36,050 nucleotides of DNA from Elusimicrobiota bacterium (lineage in GTDB: Bacteria; Elusimicrobiota; Elusimicrobia; UBA1565; UBA9628): the NCBI GenBank assembly GCA_028871595.1, contig JAGWMT010000004.1:1-36050 (forward strand), given 5' to 3'. The notes under the pieces were generated by a model. That model made no database searches and was not told the DNA's origin. It worked only from the letters and a program-made list of their open reading frames with translations. Both the position numbers and the translations under genes were made by a program. Shown in pieces: positions 26,459-33,800 of this stretch; position 1 is the first letter of the stretch; the number at the start of each line of letters is the position of its first letter.

Positions 26459-28377
26459 AACGAGTAGGAGTACCGGGTGGAGAGGACGACCTCGTTGGTG
26501 CTGTTGACGGGCGCCAGCTTGTCCTGGGTCTTGTTGTAGCCCAAGCCGAAGGCCAGGTTGATCTGCTTCTCGACCGTCCAGGCCAGCTCCGAATTGACCG
26601 ACAACGTCGAGGTGTCGGACGGGAACGTCGGAGACGTGTTCTTCGTCGTCGTCAGGGAGCCGAAGAACTGCCCCGTCCATTCGGGCCACAACGGCCGCGA
26701 GTAGCTGGCGGAGGTGGACTGGCTGTTCCGTTTGCTGCCGTCGATCTTGTCGCGGGACTGCGTGGTGGTCACGCCGAACGACCCGATCGAATTGCGCGGC
26801 AGCGCCAGGTTCGCGTTCAGCCCCAGCGTCTGCGTGTCCAGATCGTGGGAGAGCTTGTTGAGGTCGCGGAATTGGGAGTTCTGCACGTTCAGCGAGACCG
26901 TGTGCTTGCGGATCGCCTGGGTCAGACCCACGCCCTCCGTCACAGTCTTGTTGTCCAGCGCCGACGCCTGCTTGCCCTTCGCGGTGTTGAGCGAGCCGGA
27001 CACGTTGAAATCCGTCCCGGTCGGCAGATGGAACGCGTTGCCCACGTTGATGATCCGCTGGGTGGTGCTGAGCTTGTTGGGATCGTTTCCCAGATTGTCG
27101 GTGTACTGGTCCCCCGCCAGATTCAACGCGTACCAGGACGCCGGGAAGAAGCCGAACGTCGCGTCGTAGGTGTTGCGGTCGCCGATGACCGACGGCGCGG
27201 CGAAAGCGATGAAGTTGGGGCCCGTCCTCTGGGCGTACACCTTCAGCTTGCTCATTTTCGTCTCCCAGCGCAATTCCAGGCGGCGCGCGGTGTCCGAGAG
27301 CGTCGCCTTGCCGGTGTCCGGCGTGTAGTCGTTCTTCTGGTAGTCGGCCAGCACGGTCACGCCGCCGCCCGGAATCCAGGACAGGTTCAAGCCCATGCCG
27401 GAGTTCTTCTGGGCGGCCAGGGCCGGACCCCGGAAGTTGTTCGACTTCGGATCGCTGCTCAAAGATCCCACCTCGTCGGCGCTTTGGAACGCGTTGATCC
27501 CGACCTTGACGTTCCCCAACTGGACGCCGAAGCGGCCCGCGTAGATGGAGCGCGCGAACCGGCCGTTGACCGTGGCGGTCCCCGCCTGGGAGGTCACGCT
27601 TTGGCCGCCCAGCACCGACCAGTCGAAGCGGCCCTTGGTCTGCTCCAGCATCACGCCGCGCAGGCCCAGGCCGTTCACCGACAGCTGGGAGTAGGTGGGC
27701 GCGATGTCGCCCGCGTAGATGTGTCCCCACGGGGCATAGTAGCTGAACAGGATGCTGTATGGATCCACGACCTTCCCCGGGGCGTGGATCAAGTTCGCGT
27801 TGAGCAGGTAAGAGGCGTCCTTGAGCTTGCCCACCAGGTTGATCGCGGTGGACCCGTTCACCTGCCGCCAGCGGCCGATGCTGGAGTCCTTCATGCTCAC
27901 GGTCACGTTGCCTTCGACGCGGTAATCCACCACCTCCGGCGGGGGCGGGATGGCTTTCTCCAGGATTTGGAACGACTTATAGTCCGATTCCAGCAGCTGC
28001 CGGTTGTCCTTGACCAAGTAGACGCGGTAGAAACGCCGGCCGGTGGCCGTCGCGGGCACGGAGAACGGCAAGGTGATGGCCGCGACCCCGCCCGGCGGCA
28101 CGGCGTCCGTGGGCGAGATTTGGTCCGTGCGCGTCAGGAAGCGGTACTCCACGTCGTAGATCTCCGCCACCCAGTAGTAGCTGCCCGCCGCCCACTGGCT
28201 GGAGCCGGTGTTCACCGCCAGGGCCTGAATGGAGAGCGTCTCCCCCGCCTGCACCGGATCCGGAGCCGGAACGGTGAACTGCAGGCTGGCCTGATCCGAT
28301 GCGGCGGCCGGCGCCGGCGCGATGAGCGCGCCGGCGCACAGAAGCAGGAGAACGGCGGCGGAACGGCGGAGATCCAT
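26455..28377 (-). CDS. outer-membrane beta-barrel protein with N-terminal Ig-like domain
   Basis: A 640-residue exported protein. The signal peptide (about 1-27) ends at PAPAAA. Residues about 30-150 look like a beta-sandwich (SLQFTVPAPDPVQAGETLSI). From about 155 to the end, short amphipathic strands alternate with turns (VTVLADYQKNDYTPD, LELRWETKM, INLAFGLGYNKTQD). The last residues, STRYSYSF, end in Phe with alternating aromatics, the usual signal for outer-membrane insertion. No TonB box or plug domain is seen. It is the last gene of a minus-strand operon, 27 bases after the FecR-domain gene. It may be a porin-like channel or an anchor for the surface proteins made upstream. Confidence 0.8.
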   Translation of the reverse strand: MDLRRSAAVLLLLCAGALIAPAPAAASDQASLQFTVPAPDPVQAGETLSIQALAVNTGSSQWAAGSYYWVAEIYDVEYRFLTRTDQISPTDAVPPGGVAAITLPFSVPATATGRRFYRVYLVKDNRQLLESDYKSFQILEKAIPPPPEVVDYRVEGNVTVSMKDSSIGRWRQVNGSTAINLVGKLKDASYLLNANLIHAPGKVVDPYSILFSYYAPWGHIYAGDIAPTYSQLSVNGLGLRGVMLEQTKGRFDWSVLGGQSVTSQAGTATVNGRFARSIYAGRFGVQLGNVKVGINAFQSADEVGSLSSDPKSNNFRGPALAAQKNSGMGLNLSWIPGGGVTVLADYQKNDYTPDTGKATLSDTARRLELRWETKMSKLKVYAQRTGPNFIAFAAPSVIGDRNTYDATFGFFPASWYALNLAGDQYTDNLGNDPNKLSTTQRIINVGNAFHLPTGTDFNVSGSLNTAKGKQASALDNKTVTEGVGLTQAIRKHTVSLNVQNSQFRDLNKLSHDLDTQTLGLNANLALPRNSIGSFGVTTTQSRDKIDGSKRNSQSTSASYSRPLWPEWTGQFFGSLTTTKNTSPTFPSDTSTLSVNSELAWTVEKQINLAFGLGYNKTQDKLAPVNSTNEVVLSTRYSYSF

Positions 28378-28404
28378 GGTCGGGAGAGGGTCCGCGGGAC
28401 TCCC

Positions 28405-29124
28405 TTATTTCTTCTCCAGGTTCAGCTTGATCTTCTTGCCGTCCTTCGTCCGCAGCTCCAGGCTGCGGCGGCGGTCGGCCTCTTTCTGAAGGCGCTCGAT
28501 CTGCTTTTCCACGCCCTTGCCCTGGAGGGCGTCCTGCCAGTTCTGCCGGTCGGCGGCGGTCATGCTCTTCGGCGGCTCGGGCGCGACCTGGGCGCTGGCC
28601 ACGTGCGTCATCTGCCCCGCGGTCAGGGCCTGCTTGCCGTGGTCGTTGAAGACGTCCACGTGACCTTCATACACCTTGACCGTGGTGTGGTCGCCGGCCT
28701 CGACGTCGGCCTCGGTGCCGCGGACCGCGGCCACGGCGCTGGGCGTGCGGATGTTGATCCCGGAATGACCGCTCAACAGGCGCGTCCAGGCCTTGCCCAG
28801 CGAGGTGAAGAGCTGGGTCGGCGTCGTGCCGCCGCCGTTCTCCACCACGAAGGTGGAGGACTCGCTGATGCGCACCTCGGCGCCTCCGATGAACGCGATG
28901 GAGGCGAATTCCCCGGCCTTGGTGACCAGTTCGTCGCCCTCGTTCACGTACTGGTTGAGCTTCAGCTTCCGGAACGTGTGCGTGCCCTTGCGCATGACCG
29001 TCGGAGCGCCCTTGATCACGATCACGACTCCGGCCACGGCCTCGCCGGCCGCGCGCGCGGGCGCCGCGCCCAGTCCGAGCAGCAGCGCCAGCGCCGCCGT
29101 CCATCCCATTCTCTTGAGCATCAT
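28405..29124 (-). CDS. secreted FecR-domain protein
   Basis: A 239-residue protein with a signal peptide (cleavage near APARA). The FecR domain (about 30-175) is clear: VIKGAPTVMRKG, LVTKAGEFASIAFIGGAEVRI, INIRTPSAVAAVRGTEADV and VKVYEGHVDVFN. The C-terminal 60 residues are charged and helical. In classical systems FecR is an anti-sigma factor, but this protein has no cytoplasmic anti-sigma segment and no sigma gene is nearby, so a structural or ligand-binding envelope role is more likely. Its ATG overlaps the stop of the preceding gene (ATGA), and GGAGAAG lies just upstream. Confidence 0.88.
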   Translation of the reverse strand: MMLKRMGWTAALALLLGLGAAPARAAGEAVAGVVIVIKGAPTVMRKGTHTFRKLKLNQYVNEGDELVTKAGEFASIAFIGGAEVRISESSTFVVENGGGTTPTQLFTSLGKAWTRLLSGHSGINIRTPSAVAAVRGTEADVEAGDHTTVKVYEGHVDVFNDHGKQALTAGQMTHVASAQVAPEPPKSMTAADRQNWQDALQGKGVEKQIERLQKEADRRRSLELRTKDGKKIKLNLEKK

Positions 29125-30893
29125 TTCTTCTCCTGCGACTTGGGTTTCGATGGAACGTCTTCCTTATCCTCGACTAAATCGAATTGCACCGGCGCCGTCG
29201 TGCGCGGCACCACGCGGAGCAGGTAGGGGACCGACGAGCGGGGCGTCGCGTCCACGTTGAACGTCGCGTAGCGGATGAAATGGTAGCGCACCACCAGTCC
29301 GGACAGGCTCATCTCCACCGCCTGGATCTCGGCGTGATCGCCCTTCTCCCCCTTTCCGGCGAAGACGCCGACCACGATGTCGTCGGTGAAGTTCACCTTC
29401 GGCGCGCGCCCGGAGCGCAGCAGACGCCAGGCCTTCTTCCAGGTCTTCTCGTCGGAGATCACCTTTCCTTCCGGGCGCGGGGCGCGCGTGCCGGTCAGGC
29501 CCGCCCATTCGGTCCCCAAGGGGACCGCTTCCTCCTCTTCCGCGGCCACGGCGGCGGGCCCGCCGCCGTCCAGCTTGGGCGCCGCGGCGACGGCCGCCGG
29601 CGAGGTGCTGATCGCCGTCGCGTCGAGCGTGGTCGCCGTCGCCGCGCCCAGCGCGGGCCCGCTGAGGGTCACGTCCGCCGCGCCCGTGCGCAGGGAGGCC
29701 AACAGGGATTTCAAATCGTCGGCGCTGAGCTGTCCTTCCATGCCGACCAGGTTGTAGTCGCTCAGATCCATCCCTTGCTGGCGGAGGAGGTCCTGGATCT
29801 GCTGCCACACTTGGTCCGGGGACACGTTCCCGCCGAAATCGGTCGTTCCGCCCGCCGCCGCGGCGGCCGTGATCATCAAGGTCTTGCAGTTGTTGGGCAG
29901 GTTGTCGTCCGAAAAGTCGATGCAGGCGATGCCCAGGCTCTGGGCCTGCCCCGGAGGCAGCGCCTCGGAGAAAGCGTAGTCCCGGGTCTCCCCGGGGCTC
30001 AGCATGGACATGGTGACCGGGGAACCCGAAGCCGCCAGCCCGCCGACGCTGAAGCGCAGCGGGACGTTGGCCTGGGCCGTGCCGCCCTGGTTCTTCACGC
30101 TGACCTTGAAGGGAATGTTCCCCTGGGCGTCCGGGCTCCCGTTGACCGCCAGGTCCACCACCGCCATGTCCCGCGACAGAGCCGCCGTCTGCACGGTGAA
30201 CGAATTGGGGACGGTGCTGGCCCCCACCACCTGGCCGTTGCCGTCCAGCGCCTCGACCTTCCAGTAATAGACCTGGCCCGCGGAGAGAATCTCGCGCGGA
30301 TCCGACGGCCGCAGGGGGTAGCTGAGAAAGGTCTCCCCGCCCCCGGTGGTCTGGCTGAACAGCGCGTTGAAGAACGAGGGATTGTCCCCCACCGTGACGC
30401 GGTACGTGGAGCCGCCGCTGGACACCCAGCGGAACGTGATGGGCACGTCGGCCACGTTCTGCGCGCCGTTGGGCGGGTACAGCAGCAGGATGTTCGGGGA
30501 GGAGACGGTGAAGGAGGTCTGCTGGGTGACGGTCTGCCCGTCCAAGGTCGCCAGCGCCTGCAAAGTGTACGTCCCGGGTCCCGAGTAGAACTTGGAGATC
30601 GGGAACCCCGACAGCTGGGTGGCGGCGTTGCCCACGGACCCGGGCACCGCGTTGCCGGTGATTTGGAACACGCTCGCCCCGGAAGGAGACAAGACGACGA
30701 AGGTGAACGTCACGCGGTTGGTGCTGGCCACCCCGTTGAACACCCTCTGCTGAAAGGTGATGCGCTCGTTGTTCGAGAACGTGCCTCGCGGCGCGGAATT
30801 GGCGTCCAGCACCGCGACGCTTCCGGGGGTCAGGAGCCCGGCGCGGGCCGCCGTCGCCAGCAGAAGGAGGACCGCCGCGAGCGCTCGTTTCAT
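29121..30893 (-). CDS. secreted FN3/CARDB-like protein with C-terminal PrcB-like domain
   Basis: A 590-residue protein with a signal peptide (MKRALAAVLLLLATAARAG). Three beta-sandwich domains follow (about 20-130, 135-240, 240-345). The second has the FN3-like YPPNGAQNVADVPITFRW and YYWKVEALDGNG; the third resembles CARDB (DMAVVDLAVNG, VSVKNQGGTAQANVP). Residues about 345-460 are a helical, Ala/Thr-rich linker. The last domain (about 465-575) fits the PrcB C-terminal family, known from a protein that stabilises a treponemal surface protease: EKTWKKAWRLL, DIVVGVFAGKGEKGDHAEI and SVPYLLRVVPR. The start lies 1 base after the stop of the giant surface-protein gene, so the pair is surely one transcript. 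Confidence 0.78.
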   Translation of the reverse strand: MKRALAAVLLLLATAARAGLLTPGSVAVLDANSAPRGTFSNNERITFQQRVFNGVASTNRVTFTFVVLSPSGASVFQITGNAVPGSVGNAATQLSGFPISKFYSGPGTYTLQALATLDGQTVTQQTSFTVSSPNILLLYPPNGAQNVADVPITFRWVSSGGSTYRVTVGDNPSFFNALFSQTTGGGETFLSYPLRPSDPREILSAGQVYYWKVEALDGNGQVVGASTVPNSFTVQTAALSRDMAVVDLAVNGSPDAQGNIPFKVSVKNQGGTAQANVPLRFSVGGLAASGSPVTMSMLSPGETRDYAFSEALPPGQAQSLGIACIDFSDDNLPNNCKTLMITAAAAAGGTTDFGGNVSPDQVWQQIQDLLRQQGMDLSDYNLVGMEGQLSADDLKSLLASLRTGAADVTLSGPALGAATATTLDATAISTSPAAVAAAPKLDGGGPAAVAAEEEEAVPLGTEWAGLTGTRAPRPEGKVISDEKTWKKAWRLLRSGRAPKVNFTDDIVVGVFAGKGEKGDHAEIQAVEMSLSGLVVRYHFIRYATFNVDATPRSSVPYLLRVVPRTTAPVQFDLVEDKEDVPSKPKSQEKK

Positions 30894-30894
30894 C

Positions 30895-33800
30895 TTATTT
30901 CACCACCGCCAGCTTCTTCGTGACCAGCGCCGACTGGTTGTTGCCGCCGCTGACCTTCACCGAGAAGATGTAAACGCCCGACGCCACGCCTTGGCCGCGG
31001 GAGTTGGTCAGGTCCCAGTCGCCGTGATAGACCCCGGCCCCCGAGGCGGGGACCATGACGATCTCCCCCGCCGCGGTCGTCAACTCCTTGACCAGGTTCC
31101 CGGCGATGTCGAAGATGCGGATCTGCGCGTCGAGCGGGAGCAGCGCGGACTGGAACCGGATGGAGGTGCTCCGGCGCGCCGGGTTCGGGAAGGCGAAGAC
31201 CTGCCCGTCGGGCAGGGGGCTGCTGAGGAAGCCGATGGTCTTGACCTCGCCGTCGATCAGTTCCACCGTCTGGAATTCGGTGTAGTCCAATCCATTGTAG
31301 GCGCGCAACGAGTACGTCCCGGGCAGCAGGTTGGGAATGATCCAATGGCCGCTCGGCGGGACCAGCACCATGCCGACCTGGCGGTTGTTCTGGTACAGCT
31401 CCACGCGGGCGAGCGCCGGGTTGGGAATGGCCTTCGGGTCGTAGAAGGCCGCGCGCGTCCCCACCCCCAGCACGGACGGTCCGGTGGGATTGGTGGACAG
31501 CGTCTGCAGGTTGCCTTGGACCGCGGCCAGGTTATAGTTCAACTGAAGGGTGAAGTCCAGGTTGGCCGTGTCCGCGGGGATGCTGTCGATGGAGACGGAG
31601 TTGCCCACGCCGTTGACCAGCCAGGCCGCCTGGACGCGGAAGGTCCCCAGGGGCACGCCGTTGAGCACGTAGGTTCCGCTGCCGTCGGCCTGGGTGAACG
31701 CGGTGGCCTGCAGGGCGCCGGAAGCGTCGAAGCAGTCCACCTCGACGGCGGTGATGCCGGCGCTGGAGACCTCCACCACGTGGCCCGAGATGCTCGGCAC
31801 CGAGGTGTCGCGCAGCACGTAGAAGAGATCCTGGCCGACCGCGGCGTTGCCCATCCCGTCCACGACCTGGACCGTGATGTAGTTGGTCACGCCGCCGAGC
31901 AGGGAATTGAACACCGCCGCGGGCAGGGGCCAGGGCGCGGTGTAGGAGTCGGCGTTGATCCCCGTGGTCACCGTCGTGTAGGCGATGAGGTCCGGGCCGG
32001 CTCCGCCGGCCACGGTCGAGGCCTTCACCGCGAAGTACGACAGGTGCGAGCCGCCGGAGTCGAAGAAATCCACGTCGTAGACGCCGGTGTTCGTCCGGCG
32101 CAGGACGGAGTCGCCCGTCTGATTGTTGACGATGCTGGGCGGCGTCGTGTCGGCGACGTTCGCGGGGTAGGCGGCGGCCGCCGCCGAGGCCGTGAAACCG
32201 CCCGTGCCGACCGCCACCGCGTAGCGGTAATACGTGGTCCCCGAGGTCAGTCCCGTTTCGGTATAGCTCTTCACCCCGCCCACGCCCGCGGAGGCGGAGA
32301 TCGTCGCCGTGTCGGCGACCAGGACGAACGGGCCCGTGGAAACCAGGGACCCGTACAGCCGGAAGCCCAGTTCGTTCGAGGCCCCGTCCGTCCAGCTCCA
32401 TTGGATGCTGCTGACGGAGAGCGCCGCGCCGGTCATGGCCGTCGGCGCCTGGGCGCGGCCGCGGGAGTTTCCGCCGAAGGCCGACGGCAGGCCCGCGCCC
32501 GTCCAATGAGCGGACTTGAGCGCCTTGCTGGTCGAATCGCGGTAAGCCAGATGCACGTTGCCGGAGCCGTCGAGAGCCAGGGAGCTCTCCGCGCCATCGT
32601 CCGACGAGGAGTCCACGGTCTGGGTGCTGAAGGCGGTCCCCGTCCATTGCGCGAATTTGAGGCGGCCCGCCGTCCGGTCGCCGTACGATATGTTCGCCGC
32701 GCCCGCGCCGTCCAGGGCCATCCCCACGCGCATGCCGCCCAAGCCGCCCAGGGCTTCCACGGTCCGGACCAGCCACCCCGACGCCGTCATGCTGGCGTAC
32801 TTCACCGCGCCGCCGCCGGCGTCCGCATAGGCCACGTGGACCCGGGAATTCCCGTCGAGCGCCATCGCGATTCCCGTGCTCAACGACACCCCGGAATCCA
32901 CGGTCTGCACGCTCCAAACGCCCGCGGCCGTGGAACTGGCGAGTTTGAGGGCCGCATTCGTGGCGTCATAGTAGGAAATATGCGGCTGCTGGGTGGCGTC
33001 GAGCGCCAACGCGCTCTGCAGGCCGGTGTCCGCCGCGGTGGCGTCCACGGTCTGGGTGCTCCAGGAAACGCCGGCCGAGCGGGCGAACTTCAGATGGCCC
33101 GCGGCCGTGTCGTAATACGAGATGTTCACCGCGCCCGCGGCGTCCACCACCGCGCCGCCGGGCCGGAAATCGCCGGGCTCGACCACGCTGATGGTCCATG
33201 AGCCGCTGAACCGGGCGACTTTCAGCTGGGAGGCGGTCGCGTCATAGTAGGCGATGACGGGATTATCCGAGGAATCCAAGGTCAGCACCGGGTTGGTCAC
33301 GACCGTCCCCGGATCCACGGTGACCGCCCCGCCCCAGGCGCCGGCGGTGCGCTTGATGTACTGGAGCTCCTGGGTCCCCGTGGTCCCGCGGTAGGCCAGG
33401 TGGAGGTTGCCCGAGCGGTCGGTCGCCAGCGACGGGGACGTTCCGGCGTCGAAGCCTCCCCCGCCCGCCAGGGACTCGTAGGAGAAAGGGGTGGTGACCG
33501 CGGAGAAGGTGTCGGACGGAGCGGAGAAGTTGCCGGCCAGATCTCGGGTCCATTGGCGGAGGTAGACCGCCTTCCGGTCCGGCAAGGCCGTCAGGACGAT
33601 CGCGGACGTCGCACCGGGTTCGATGGGTCCCGTCGACAGGACCACCTGCGCCGACGCCGTGCTCCAGACGACCGCCGCCGGATCGGACGTGCTCCATTGG
33701 ATGAAATAGGACGTTCCCGCGAACAGCGTGCCCGTGTAAGCGTTGTCGCCCGGCGCGACCCACCCCGCGACCAGGCTGTCGGCCGCCGTTCCGGGATAGG

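Noticed and set aside
28405..29124. FecR-domain protein as part of a sigma/anti-sigma iron-uptake system
   Set aside because: It has a cleavable signal peptide and no cytoplasmic anti-sigma segment, and neither an ECF sigma gene nor a TonB-dependent receptor is nearby.
25541..29226. Long open frames antisense to the TPR, beta-barrel and FecR genes (25541-27730 minus, 26362-29226 plus)
   Set aside because: Arg/Gly/Asp/Gln-rich translations without motifs, opposite genes that have signal peptides and recognisable domains.
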